This document shows, in pieces, positions 30,657 to 42,109 of a stretch of 64,000 bases of DNA (position 1 is the first letter of the stretch; every line of letters starts with the position of its first letter). Source of the stretch: Paramacrobiotus metropolitanus (taxonomy: Eukaryota > Tardigrada > Eutardigrada > Parachela > Macrobiotidae); the NCBI RefSeq assembly GCF_019649055.1, contig NW_026570452.1, forward strand, positions 47,742 to 111,741, read 5' to 3'. The position numbers and the translations under genes are program-made. Below the pieces are notes generated by a model. That model was not told the DNA's origin, ran no database searches, and saw nothing but the letters and a program-made list of their open reading frames with translations.

Positions 30657-32731
30657 ATGGAAAGCATAAGCTTCCGTAATTCCGGTGCTGTCGAAGAAAT
30701 TGGCAGCAGTATACAGTACACTAAGGGTGAATTTATTGGGAGGGGAGCGTTTGGAATAGTTTACAAAGCCAAAGTCAGAAAAGCACTTTTACGATTTCGC
30801 ACTCCGTCCGAGCCGGATTTCGTAGCCGTCAAAGTGATGCATGTCGCAATTAATTCTGGAATTGCTGCCGATCAGGAAAACTGGATGACCGTTGTGCAGA
30901 GAATAAGACAACTTCCAGGACTGAAGCACAAACATATCGTACGCTATCACAAGGTTTCCATCTCGAAATCTTCCGGCGGAGTGACAGTGGAGCTGGCAAT
31001 GGATTATCATAAAGGTGACAAGCAGCTTTTGTCGAAGACACTGCTCTTATAATATTTGTTCTCTATTTTTATGCTTATTTTGTCTATATTTTATTATCAT
31101 AGGTGATCTTGCGTCGTTTTTAAGGGAAGCTAAGGAAAACACGACGCTTTTAAACAACTGGAGAAAAGTGATTCGATTCGCAGATGACTTGGCCCAAGGA
31201 CTTGAATTTCTCCATCAAAACGGTATCATTCACGGCGATTTAAAGCCTGAAAATATACTTCTGAGCGTCTCGCAGAATGGCAGCGAGAAACTGGTGATTG
31301 GCGATTTAGACGATCTAGTGCAAATGAAAGAAAGCGCCACCTGCTCTGCAGACATTTCTCAGTTACGAGGCACAATGCGCTATATGTCACCGGAAATGCT
31401 GAGGAAGTTCTCCCAACAAGAAGCGGAGCGACCAGGACGAAAAACCGATATGTGGAGTCTGGGATGCATCATTCTGGAGATGGCCGAAAACTATGCACGT
31501 GTACCCAAGAAACAGCTCGTAAAGGATGGGAATATCGTCGATGCGGGAAGCGCTCTTGCAAACTATGCACGCTTGATAATCGACGGTTACGCTCCATTTG
31601 TGAGCAACGACATTCAAGACGATTTAGCGTGCATTATTCGACAGTGTTTGGATACAAGTAGCGCAAACCGATTATCCGCCAGAGAATTACTGCAGAAGCT
31701 ACCGAAAGACCTCATAGTATTTATTGGGCTCAGGGATTCTAACGATCCCAGCGTCATGAGATTCGATCCGTGGACTAACTCTGTTAATGTTCAAGAGGTG
31801 CGGGGCGCACCAAAATTTAAGGGGGATCTGTGTCGCGGGTTAGCGGTAACAGGTAACAAAATTGTAATTACGGAACAGATACGTCATGGTCACGTCTACA
31901 AGGTGAAATTCCATTTGTGGAATGTCGACGATGGAACATGGGGTCAACACGAGCCAGTTCCCTCTTTGGAGGTAGACTCGTTTATAATGGTGACAGCGGT
32001 AGAGGACAAGGCTTATTTTTTTGACGATACCGGAATCTTTACAGAAGCGAACATTTCTACAGGCGAAATTGCACGTTCAACTCAACCAAATCAACGGTAT
32101 GGCCTTTTGTTGAGGCAGCATGCATTGCAGTCTTGGTATCAAACGATTCTAGCTTTTTATATTTTACAGCCCTTTCCACTCACCAGAAGCAGTAGCCAAA
32201 TACCGTGAGCAGATATTTTATGCTACTTGGAGCCGCCTTTTCCAGTATGACACGGTGATCAAGGAATGGAAGTACTTACCAGATCGGCAACAACCGCGCC
32301 GAGATTTTGCAATGGCCGTGGTCAGCGGACACATATACATTTTGGGCGGAGAGCTTTTAGACGACGCAAAGCTTTACTGCAACAGCTTTACTGCCCGTCA
32401 CTTTACTGCAACAGCTGACTGTATTCGTTTGAGACTGGGCAGTACAACGTGGGAAAAGATTGCACCACTTCATCAGCCCAGATTCTGGCATACTGCTTGC
32501 GTTGTCAAGGATCGAATATACATCTGCGGCGGTGCCGATTCATCTTATAACGAGGCGGTTACGATAGAGGTTTACGATACCAGAGCCGACGCAGGATGGT
32601 CGACTGTCAATTTGTTTCCGAAGGACAACGAAAAGTTTGCAGCCTGGCTGGCTGCATACAGTCATCCGTTGTATTACTTTGCAACCTCCGTCAGACAGCA
32701 TATTGACAACTTTCCAGATATAACCGCTTAA
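30657..32731 (+). CDS. Kinase-Kelch fusion protein K3 (intact)
   Basis: Exons 30657-31014, 31103-32096, 32170-32731; GT-AG introns of 88 and 73 bp; 1914 nt, 637 residues. Kinase domain about residues 25-290: GRGAFGIVYKAK loop, FVAVK lysine, HGDLKPEN catalytic loop, GDLDDL where DFG is expected, MSPE and DMWSLGC. The second half has successive blades with W..(V/P).. and GG signatures: HLWNVDDGTWGQHEPVPS, AYFFDD, HIYILGG, RIYICGG. It would phosphorylate, or bind as a pseudokinase, a partner recruited by the propeller; no signal peptide or membrane helix is seen, so cytosolic. Two residues (RY) are missing before the glycine loop. Shares a TTTACTGCAACAGC-based expansion (32367-32420) with K1. 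Architecture is certain; function is inference. Confidence 0.85.
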
Positions 32732-32944
32732 ACGGCGTTCAGCATCATGCGTCCTTGTGCATCGAATTGCATAATTAAAGCTTACGAAACAAAGTATCAA
32801 CTGATAAAAAAGAAAAATTCTCTTGGTTACTCTAGTTGGAGTGCCACACGTTTACAAAAAAGAACGCAAACCGCAACCAATTTAACCCGGAGTAAACTTC
32901 GTCCAGTCTTTTAATCGGTGTTATCGCATTGGTTGCTGTTTGAT

Positions 32945-33440
32945 TACTGATGCTTACCAAACGGAACCGGGATGCAGTAGCATGCGCTTCCTCGCTCTCG
33001 ATCCGTCGTTTTCGCAGTGGAAGTAATTTGAACTGCCGTCTCCGTGCTTTCAATTGCACGTTGCTCGCCGGTTGCCCGTTCGTCATCAGCGCACTCTTTC
33101 CTATACTAGTAATAAAATAACGATTACGTTTCCGTCAGAGTTAGCAGCACTAGCCATCTTCCAGACAGAAACGTTTAGCATTCAAAAATTAGTTCTTTTA
33201 TCCAGAAAAGTTATGCTACGGTAGTTATCAACCATGTTTACAAGCTCACAGCCATAGCGCACAAGTCGCGGACATCAGTCCAAATCGGAGCCGGCATACA
33301 TCGCGAGGGCCCTGGCCGGGACCGTTCTGCAGCTACACACCGGCTGACCCCGGCGGTCCTTCCTGCATTTGCCGGTGTTGAAGCAGTAAATGTCGCACAT
33401 GTCTTGTACACGCGATGTTTTTGAATTTCAGTTATATGCC
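32945..33440 (-). pseudogene. EGF-like modules, U3 copy (3' pair)
   Basis: 33420-33250 reads MCDIYCFNTGKCRKDRRGQP then VCSCRT, a well-kept EGF core (C-x3-C-x4-C...C-x-C). 33075-32950 reads NYFHCENDG then shifts frame before the next cysteines (deletion of the CGCCC segment relative to U4). Minus strand. The upstream module lies at 35480-35800, beyond the CACTA-like insertion. Confidence 0.5.
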
Positions 33441-33755
33441 ACAAAATTGTACGATTAACATGCTTCGCGGCAAAAGTTATTGTTACAGCTTTCTTATTCT
33501 TCCCGGAATTATAACCATTAACAACAACTATATTTGTGATCAAAATAACAGATCTTTCCTAATATTTTTTTTGTTATTTCCTTTTCAATTTTTATTGATC
33601 GGCTTTGTGTTGGCAGTTCGATTCAGTTTTATATAACGAATTTATTCTGCAGTTCGATTTTGGGATAGAAATTCCTGTCCTAGAGCTTCGTCAGCTATTC
33701 CGAAAATTATTCATACTTATAGTAATACTTCTAATAGCAATAATAATAAGGAAAT

Positions 33756-34816
33756 CACTATAGGCACCCCCTTACACCCTCGTTTTATATAGGCACCCCT
33801 TCTCGCACCCAGTAATTTATAGACACCCTTTTCTGTTAATTAAATAGAAACACCATGTCAGTGCATTTGTATACACCCTTTAATAGCATATTTCGGATAC
33901 AGAATTCGAAAATGATTTCATGTACGTGCGTCAGTCTCATACAGATACTCGCATACAGACAGAATCAGGCTTTCCATCCGATGATCGGGCGGTGAGGCTG
34001 ATCTGCTAACTTAGATTTAATTAGAATGGCATCGTCGGCGGTAATTTTGATTTTTCGTTTCGCAATCGTAATTTCGGATGCCGGTTCTTATCGGACACCG
34101 GGTGGCCTCCTCTTTGTCCAGCGCTTCTGCTAACCATTTTCGGTGCGGTTCGGCTTTTGTAAAAACCGTAGTTACCGTACCCTTCTGGTGTCAGGCCCGC
34201 GATGATTTCGGCCATGAAAGCACAAACCAACGGGCCACACTGTTTCGACCCAGCATTCTGAAGCTGAACAAGAGGGAACATCACATCGACATCGGTGAAC
34301 TCGCCTCCATATAACATGGCCAGCTGCAACAGTACATGCGGCGATAGATCGCTGTTTAAACTGTTGTAAACTCGTACGACTTCTTCCGACGCAACTTTCG
34401 GGGACAACACAAAATGATGTAACCCGTACACAAAAAAATCTCTCAACCCGGGAGGGGGGTGCGCGCGCCCTCGCTACGGCCCTGCCCGTACAGAGCTTGC
34501 AATCCATCCCCACAGCCATGTTAGCGCGTATTCGTGTCACTTCCGCTGCGTCCGGATTACAGATTGCTATATCTCCAGGATCAACAAGTCCTGTGAACTT
34601 TTTCCCGCATTTACGTCTCCATACTTTTGCGATCATAGTTACCGCGTCTAGGTTCTTACACTACAATTACAGTATAATATGCTAAAGTTTCATAGGGGTG
34701 CCTTTAAAAAACAGGGTGCACGAAAGAATCAATTAATAAGATAGGGGTGCCTCTAATTAACGGGGTGCGGAAAGGGGTGCCTATAGTAAACGGGGGTTTT
34801 TGGGGTGCCTATAGTG
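33756..34816. mobile_element. CACTA-like element with subterminal repeats
   Basis: Ends CACTATAGGCACCCC and its inverse GGGGTGCCTATAGTG. Many imperfect subterminal copies of TATAGGCACCCC follow at the left and GGGGTGCCT at the right, as in EnSpm/CACTA elements. The host segment AATAATAATARGAAAT occurs on both sides but only once in U2, implying a target duplication, though a simple 3-bp duplication is not seen. The interior holds a Ulp1-like protease relic. Confidence 0.65.
34021..34636 (-). pseudogene. Ulp1/SENP-like (C48) cysteine protease relic
   Basis: Minus-strand frame 34446-34021 reads LHHFVLSPKVASEEVVRVYN, SLNSDLSPHVLLQLAMLYGG, then VQLQNAGSKQCGPLVCAFMA. This matches the His (HxF/W), VYDSL and Q...DCG.(F/L)VC layout of Ulp1-type SUMO proteases often carried by DNA transposons. 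The catalytic Asp of VYDSL is Asn here, while His and Cys are kept. An upstream frame (34636-34450, KVWRRKCGKKFTGLV) is shifted. A dead or altered copy inside the CACTA-like element. Confidence 0.6.
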
Positions 34817-35002
34817 TCACCCTAATAATAATAGAAATAGTTAGTATAGTATCAATAGTTATAAAAGTAGATTATATTGTAATTATTACAGGCTGTACTA
34901 GCTGGCAAATGATAACTGTAGTTATGTACCAGATTTAATAATGCGCCTGGGGTAATCATTAAACTCAGGAAGCACAATAATGAATTAGATTATTTTATTC
35001 TG

Positions 35003-35135
35003 AATTGCTGGACGTTTTCATCAAATCATGGCGTCTACGTGTGCCAGCCGGGCTGGACGGGCGCCGACTGCAGCGCGATAGTGGACAACTGCATGCAAGG
35101 AGAAATCTCTGCCTGAACGAAGGCCGGAAGTGCCG
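35003..35135 (+). pseudogene. Plus-strand EGF-like fragment, U3 copy
   Basis: Near-identical to 23505-23640: NHGVYVCQPGWTGADCSAIV with the cysteine that is Arg in U2, then DNCMQGEISA-stop, with NLCLNEGRKC in the next frame. Confidence 0.5.
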
Positions 35136-35479
35136 TTTAAATATTTCGTATCGCCCATTAACCCTCGTCATCTTTGTACCAGCGATTACGGTTTATTTGT
35201 TTATTCTTGTTATCAGGCGCACCGACTCGCATGAATTCTCCGTAACCTGGTTATCTTTATTTGTAAAAAGCATACAGCTTGTACATCAAAAAACTACAAT
35301 CCATACCAGAAGAAAATCAGCGCTCAGTTTTTGGTGTCAGGAGGCTTGATGTGGTTCTCAGAGTGCCACCCAGCCACTGGACAACGACCCTCAATTTGCT
35401 AAACCTGTTCATACTCGCAAAACACGGCGAAAATAGACTCGTATTCACTATAACGTGATTCGGTCAATTTATCTTGAAC

Positions 35480-35800
35480 ATTCTTCTATTTTTCCAATAC
35501 TGGTATCTTTCATATAAACTGAATATGAAATGGTGCCGTTGAGAGAAAACAAAATAACGGAAGCCGTCGTTGCATTTCTAGTGTTACGATCCCGGTGTGT
35601 TGATGCAGATTTGTTCGCATCCGGCGCACTCGTTGACGCCGAAGCAGCGCTTTTCCAGATGCCAGTCAGATCCATCCGCATGCACGGCGCGCCGTAGGAG
35701 TCCGCCAAGGCGATGCGCACGAGACAGGCTTGCATCGACGCAAATAGATGCGTGTCGTTCGTCGACTTCAAGAACACGCACGTGTAATGCATAAGGTCAC
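35480..35800 (-). pseudogene. EGF-like module, U3 copy (5' module)
   Basis: Minus strand: YTCVFLKSTNDTHLFASMQA, LVRIALADSYGAPCMRMDLT then, after a 1-nt frame change, FGVNECAGCEQICINTPGS-stop. The leading region is also found in U2 and, more diverged, at 50999-50784. U1 carries the open version of the EGF core. Confidence 0.5.
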
Positions 35801-35869
35801 TTGATCGTGACTACTCAAAAAGCCGTTGTAAAACTTTCTTCAATGTTTTACCTAATAAAATAGCCCAAT

Positions 35870-37130
35870 CAGCGCTTACCGGCAACTACAAACCCAGGAC
35901 ACAACGGAAATAAATACATAATATAAAAGAAAATGTAAATATCCCGTGGTAAATGTTATTGCAAACTTGAAAAGGAATTGCATCAAGGCAACGCATAATA
36001 GTATTATCTGCAGCAATTTAACCGACTTTTTGTCGGTGCGGACTTTCGTGATCATTGTTGTATGGGAGTTCTTCTGCTGCTGAACGTATCTGAATGATCG
36101 GTAAATACTGGCAAAATGGGACGTTGATGGATATAAATTTTGCACCGTGCTTATTACGAACAACAGTCTGCAAGTAAAACCTTCATGGGCTATCCCTGTA
36201 CACGATTTCCTATTTCTTCTTCCAGACATTGCAAATTTACGTCGTTACAAAGGCATTTAATAATTAGGCGGCACGTGTAGTGAAATGCCAGCTCGCATAT
36301 GGGGGCTCTTTGTAATAAAATGCACAACAAAAATCTCGGACGTTTTCAGGGTTCGTGCAGCATTTTCAAAGTTTCCAGATTGCCTTAACAGAATCCTCAG
36401 ATTTCCTGAGCCAAGTTCCTAACTGGGAATAAGATGGTATATCCAGATTAATAACATGGTTCTGACTTGCTCGTTCCGGGCAGTGATTTTGTACAGCAGA
36501 CCGGAGACTGTTGACAGGGTTGTTTGTAAATACCGGTACGTTAGTTTTGTGACATTTTCCGTTATCGTGGCGCTGATGTGCAATCACGTTGGCATTAGCT
36601 ATCGAACAGGTATTCTTCTACATGAACATATGGTTGTGACCTTGTGTCTCACGTGAAATTACGCCAGAGGTTTTTACAACGGATCATAGAATTTTCGCTG
36701 GCACTCTATCATTGCAACTGCCTGCGGAAAATTCTATGCCGACAGTGCCGGCGTATGCAGGAGTGAGAGGCTTTCTTCCGTACGTACGTTCGTGCACGCT
36801 TGTGGGTAAAGGTTGTTCTTTCAACAGGAATCCCCGAACTTATTGCATCTATTCGAGGTTGTGGAGCCAGCTGCGAAGAATCATTCCTTAAACTCATCTG
36901 GAGGACGTCTATTTGTACATTCGAAACGCCTTTTAGTGGTATCGTTTTCTTAAATTTCCATACATATAGTACACACTGGTACTAACACACAATCCGATAC
37001 CCGTATGTGCGTACGCACGTACTATGTTGTTCACTATTGTTACAACACAATCATGCGAGTTTACAGTCCCGTTGGCATTAGTTACCGAATAGGTATTCTT
37101 TTTATATGAACATATGGTTGTGACCTTTTG
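35870..37130. other. Block G1 and start of a second G2, U3 copy
   Basis: G1 as in U1 (minus-strand NFENAA-type stretch near 36440-36190), then a U1-type G2 (36720-36985, TGIPELIASIRGCGASCEES). From about 37070 a second, U2-type G2 starts (GGCATTAGTTACCGAATAGG), interrupted at once by the LTR element. So U3 holds both G2 types in tandem. Confidence 0.45.
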
Positions 37131-37134
37131 CCTC

Positions 37135-37453
37135 TGTTATGCCCGTGACATAACAAGAATATCGTACTGTACTATGTGCAGTATGCGTCTATTCTGTGTA
37201 TTTGCAGGAAGAAATCAATAATCTGATGAACATGAGTTTATTCCGTAAGGGTTAATGGTTAATACGCCGGCTGCGCCGAGCGTTTTTATACCGTGCTTCG
37301 CGTATTGCCACGGTCGTAGACATGTATGGAAAAACATGCAACTAAATAGAGAGAGAGAGAGAGAAACAAAATAAAGACTAAGTAGAGAGAAATGATAGGA
37401 AACAGGGATGCGTTATATTTAGCGTTGAACAGAAATGCTGGTGGTGCTCACCA
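37135..37453 (-). repeat. LTR (3' LTR in element sense)
   Basis: Starts TGTTATGCCCGTGAC and ends GGTGCTCACCA on the plus strand; contains an (AG)n run near 37350. Confidence 0.9.
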
Positions 37454-38971
37454 GTGCTCTCCCTCAGTTATGTGCCGTCTCTTGCGCACATTCATTCCAA
37501 GTGAGAAAAGGAACAGTGTCGGGTGCAGATTTGCGAAAGTTGAGGAGATGCTGTGGCAGGCAATGAAATTTTCGATTGGAAACTTAAGGATAAAATTAAG
37601 AAGAATTTCCAGGAATACTTATATAGTATTCACACTTTGCAACAAAGGTAAGAGAGTTATTTAATTAAAACGAAAATTATAGATAAAATAAATCGTTATT
37701 TATTGCAGGCTTTTTAGGCTTTATTAACGAATAAGGTAAGTGAATAATTGAAATACGGTAAGTAAAGGCAAGAAATTCCACTCGCTTCCATCCATCGTCG
37801 ATCCATCCAGTGCGTCCATCCAATGCGTCGCTAGCTCCGGATTATCGATTCTCCATATCGACGTTGTATTATCGTTATCCAAATCCACGTCCGTCGTCAA
37901 TGTTGTAGGAATTATTGAATAGCAGGTAAGTGTTAGAAGAATAGAGGATAGAGTAGTGTATTTGTTAGAAGAGAGTACCATATAATAACGGTCTTTTCTT
38001 TGTTTATTCTTTTGCGGTCTTTTCTTTTTTTTTTATTCTTTTGCGGATTTTTTTTCTTTTTTATTCTTTTGCGGTCTTTTCTTTTTTTTCGCGATCAAAG
38101 TATATTTTAATAAATAAAAATAATTATTCTTTTCTTTTGACGCACCCGAATAGAAAATTCTTTTCTTTTCGTTACAGTTAGCCGCTTTTGTGAAAATTTA
38201 GCCGCTCGCGAATAAAAATAAAAGCATCCCACTTTTTTTTCTTTTCTTTTTTTTTAATATCTTTTTTCTTTTGGTTGCTTTTTATTTTCTTTTTGGATGC
38301 ATATTCGGGCGTCTTAATTATTAATGCTGGAACCAAGAAACACGAATAGGTAATATTATTGAATACATTATGCATACTTACTGATACTTACAATGTAGAT
38401 GACCTTTGCCTTGAGCGGCCGGTCTGATGAAATAATGACCTTTGTTAATAATTAATAGTTAGTAATTATGAGTTAAAAAGGAAAGGTTATCGTTCCTTCC
38501 ACAGCCAGTTATTAACAATAGATATTGTGAATGTATTATTAGTGACTATGGTTATTAGTCACGCGGGTTGATTATAGAATTATGCAGCCAACTGTGCTAG
38601 TGCTACCGCGGTCTACAGCGGCTTGACTAATCTCAGCGGTCAAGGCAATGACTTCCGTATGGGGGCTAGCATGGTCCTGCAGAGGTCTATATGTTACCTG
38701 GTAATACGATCATATATCGACAAAGGGCGATGGTGAAGTATACTAAGCTCTTTTGTTAATAATGGCTATCGGTGAAGGAGCGCGTCACTTAATATCCAGA
38801 AGCGACAAAAAAAATTTTTTTTTTAAAATTTAAAGCAATAAGGTTAAAGTGTTATGTGAATATTCAGGTGAGAGGAAGATCTGATGACAAGGAATTTGAT
38901 GATTCCTCCAATCGTCCGATCGTGGCGTGCACTCCACTTTCGGCGATTATAAAACCGGTTTCGGCACCACT

Positions 38972-39290
38972 TGTTATGCCCGTGACATAACAAGAATATC
39001 GTACTGTACTATATGCAGTATGCGTCTATTCTATGTATTTGCAGGAAGAAATCAATAATCTGATGAACATGAGTTTATTCCGTAAGGGTTAATGGTTAAT
39101 ACGCCGGCTGCGCCGAGCGTTTTTATACCGTGCTTCGCGTATTGCCACGGTCGTAGACATGTATGGAAAAACATGCAACTAAATAGAGAGAGAGAGAGAG
39201 AAACAAAATAAAGACTAAGTAGAGAGAAATGATAGGAAACAGGGATGCGTTATATTTAGCGTTGAACAGAAATGCTGGTGGTGCTCACCA
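38972..39290 (-). repeat. LTR (5' LTR in element sense)
   Basis: Same length as the other LTR, with only two G/A differences (TATGTGCAG versus TATATGCAG, CTGTGTAT versus CTATGTAT). Confidence 0.9.
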
Positions 39291-39296
39291 CCTCAC

Positions 39297-39692
39297 GTGG
39301 AATTATGCCAGAGTTTTTTACAACGGATCATAGAATTTTCGCTGGCGTTCTCTAATTTGCAAGTGCCTGCGGAAAATTTTATGCCGATAGTGCCGGCGTA
39401 TGCTGGAGTGAGAGGTCTTCTGCCATATGCTGCTTATGCAAATAAATACGAACGTTCGTGCACGCTCTTGGGTAAAGGTCGTCATTCAACAGGAACCCCA
39501 CAATTTATTGTATCTATTCAAGGTTATGGAGCCAGCTGCGAAGAATTATTCTTTAAACTTATCTGGAGGATGTCTATTTGTACACTGGAGACGCCTTTTA
39601 GTGATATCGTTTTATTAAAATTCCATACGCAGTACGCACAGCTACTAACACACAATCCGATACCAGTGTGTGCGTACATACTTGGTTATTAG
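39297..39692 (+). CDS. Block G2 open frame, U3 copy (weak)
   Basis: Almost identical to 24689-25090 and equally open: CQSFLQRIIEFSLAFSNLQ, VPAENFMPIVPAYAG, GASCEELFFKLIWR. The 5' end is cut by the LTR insertion. Function and coding status unproven. Confidence 0.3.
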   Translation: MELCQSFLQRIIEFSLAFSNLQVPAENFMPIVPAYAGVRGLLPYAAYANKYERSCTLLGKGRHSTGTPQFIVSIQGYGASCEELFFKLIWRMSICTLETPFSDIVLLKFHTQYAQLLTHNPIPVCAYILGY

Positions 39693-40077
39693 TTGTTGTT
39701 ACAACACGAGTATGTACAATCTCACATGCACGCCGAATTTTAAAACCGGTTTTGCTTTCTACGAGGCACACACAAGTACAGCAAGTAGTAGTACATATTA
39801 TTTTTATCCATGCCATCAGCAAGCTTCTACCGCAGTTATTGAACTACACGCGTAGACAATTAAGTTTTTCCGTGCTTGTAGATACTCAACGAAAGCTTTA
39901 AGGAGAAGTTGTTATAAATACCATCATAATCTGGTTTGCTGTGTTCCTGTAATATTATAATTATGTCTTACTCGTATATCAGAACGTAATACTAAATTCA
40001 GATTTACGAGAAACACAAAGCTGACGTGGTCGGATTTTGCTAGGAACTGAGTTTCGTCTGGGAAGCGCCCGGAAACC

Positions 40078-40266
40078 CAGTGGCGCGTCTAGGGGGGTGC
40101 CAGAGCAGCCATGGCCCCCCGTAACCTGGACGTCAGAAAATTTCGCAAGAGGGGGGTACACTGCGAAATTTTTTACGGCGGAGGTCGCCAAAAAGCGAGA
40201 GAATATTCCCCCCTTTCGTGTGAGTTCTCTGGCTACCCCTCCGAAACCCGGCTAGATTCGCCACTG
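40078..40266. mobile_element. hAT-type MITE (189 bp)
   Basis: Ends CAGTGGCGCGTCTAG and the inverse CTAGATTCGCCACTG, flanked by the 8-bp duplication CGGAAACC (40070-40077, 40267-40274). The empty site CGGAAACCTGC is seen at 25494 and 61691. Confidence 0.9.
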
Positions 40267-40336
40267 CGGAAACCTGCAAATGAAGCATCTTTAAAAGACG
40301 ATTCAGACCATCAAAAACAACGCCAAATGCGCTGTA

Positions 40337-41582
40337 ATGTCCGGGACGGTATCTGTTTTGGGACGGCATCGCACAAGGTCACTGCAATGTCCTGTCAAGG
40401 ATGAAGATCCAGAAGCATCGAAGGCTGTGGTTGTGGTAAGCCAAGCTAACTGGCAGGACGCAAGACGGAGAAAGGCAAGCGGCGCTGAAATATGCCGCCC
40501 TAGAAGTAGAATTAAGGTACTACCGATTACCGAACCCAGTTTGATTTCCTTAAAGATTTCGGCATTTATCTACTTATCATTAATTATTTACTTTGATTCT
40601 TAAGGAGAACTTGGCACCGCGTGATCTTACAATCTTTTAGAAACACTTTAGTTTATGCTTGACATCCATTTCAGAAGATGGACGTAAGTGACTTGCATGC
40701 ACTTTAATTATTCATCAGTTTGCTGGCCACATATGTACGCGGGATGTGTTTTAAGCTTTAACTCGTGGTGTGTGCACAACCATGCTTTTTAATTTCTGTC
40801 CATGAAGAATTTATTTACTTCTTTTCTTGCTGCAGCAACCCGCTATTCCTGGTTTCAGCTCGCCTTTATGGACTTAAAGAACGAAGTGGTGCCAAATGAT
40901 GGTGCAACAGAGTTGCGAGATGTCACAAGAAAACAGATTTTAGAAGAAGGTATGCCTTTGCCGAGGAAGCCGAATTCATTTACGTCCTTCAAAGCAAATT
41001 AAACATTTAACCGGGGCGCATCTGGTGTTAACCAGCAATGAATACTATAGAGACTCTGGAGGAGGTCACACAAGAGCAAAAGGGAGAACTGCGAAGACTG
41101 AGACAAACCCTGGCTGAAATAGAGATCACTGAAGCGTAAGAAACAAAAACTATCCCGCCTTGTCGCATTCGGAACATGCATGTAACAAAAGCGAACGCTT
41201 TTGTCCACACGCTGTTAGGGTTAACCGCTAATGACTGACAGATCTCGTTAGGCTCCAGTACTTCCCGCTTACAATTTCAGAGGTCAAGAAGCAGCTGCAG
41301 AAAAGCTGGACATTCACCCTGGCAAAAGTGGTCAACCAAATCAGGATGAAATTAGATTTCATGTGGTTAGTAAACGCTTGTTGATACAAGGGGCCTCGAT
41401 TATGCCTTGGTTATTTGTAGTTTGAGAACTTGATGGACCAGCTTTTCCAGACCTACAACCATCTCGTAGATACATCCAGTTTCCAGGCGCTATCCGCTAC
41501 AACCTCCTTGTGGCTCGAAGAACACTGCAATCCCTCCAGCATCATGGCCTTGACAGCTGGAGTCTTACGTGATTGTCAGTGA
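40337..41582 (+). CDS. Gene X copy 4 (intact), 205-residue coiled-coil protein
   Basis: Exons 40337-40516, 40859-40949, 41036-41135, 41281-41365, 41421-41582; 618 nt. All introns are GT-AG and phases agree. Domain picture: basic N-terminus (LGRHRTRS, ARRRKASGAE, RPRSRIK), an acidic-polar exon 2 (DLKNEVVPNDGATELRDVTR), a coiled coil in exon 3 (LEEVTQEQKGELRRLRQTLA), and a compact C-terminus (SLWLEEHCNPSSIMALTAGV). No signal peptide or membrane segment. The start ATG is the first in the open frame and is shared by X3 and X5. Could be a small nuclear or cytoskeletal adaptor; no family recognised. Confidence 0.65.
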
Positions 41583-41789
41583 TGGTGTTATGTAATGAAT
41601 ACTCTTCATACGCAACTGTTTTACGGTTAAACCCTCAATTTTTGTTTGTACTCGGTAGCCACAACTGATGCATACACAAGGCACAGATGTGCATTTAGAT
41701 CTTCCATACAAAATTTGATACGCATTTGTCATTTTTGATAAACCAGAAGTTTCGTATAAATTGGCCTTTGGCATCCTTGTTTGGACAAA

Positions 41790-41985
41790 TACAGATACCT
41801 TGGTGATTACGCGCCACAGGAGAGCAGAGCGCCGATCGCATTGTTGATCCCAAATCTTCCCGGGACAGCCGCGCCACTGCTCGGCAGGAATTCCGCTTTG
41901 CTGCGCTAAAATAACACCGTTCGATATCGTTGGCATCACGTCTGAAATGTACGGTAACACCGCATATCTGTGCCCGGACCAGCTC
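41790..41985 (-). pseudogene. DRAM/Frag1-like exon, U4 copy (decayed)
   Basis: Reads VLPYISDVMPTISNGVILAQ and then GIPAEQW, but lacks the 8 nt before LPYISD and shifts frame after EQWRGCPG, losing the hydrophobic segment in frame. Confidence 0.4.
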
Positions 41986-42109
41986 AAACGTTAATCAACC
42001 AGGCACGACGACGACGAAATCTAGTCAACGGAAGATCATTTTGAATGGGCTTGTTATTGGCTATTCTTTTAAAGCACATGTCAAGAAAAGCATACAAAAG
42101 CCAAACTAA

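Larger units (their letters stand above)
37135..39290 (-). mobile_element. Young non-autonomous LTR retrotransposon (TRIM/LARD-like)
   Basis: Two 319-bp LTRs (37135-37453, 38972-39290) differ at only two sites. The LTR is TG...CA in both directions. The duplication CCTC flanks the element (37131-37134, 39291-39294), and the empty site GCCTCACGTGG is seen at 24691. Orientation is minus: TGGTGCCGAAACC, a primer-binding site ending in TGG, lies 2 nt inside the right LTR (38957-38969), and a purine run (GAGGGAGAG on minus) abuts the left LTR. The 1.5-kb interior has T-rich tandem repeats of TTCTTTTGCGG (37990-38090) and no gag or pol, so it must be mobilised in trans. Confidence 0.9.

Noticed and set aside
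37988-38260. Gene or promoter in the T-rich stretch
   Set aside because: It is low-complexity TTCTTTTGCGG-type repetition in the interior of the non-autonomous LTR element.
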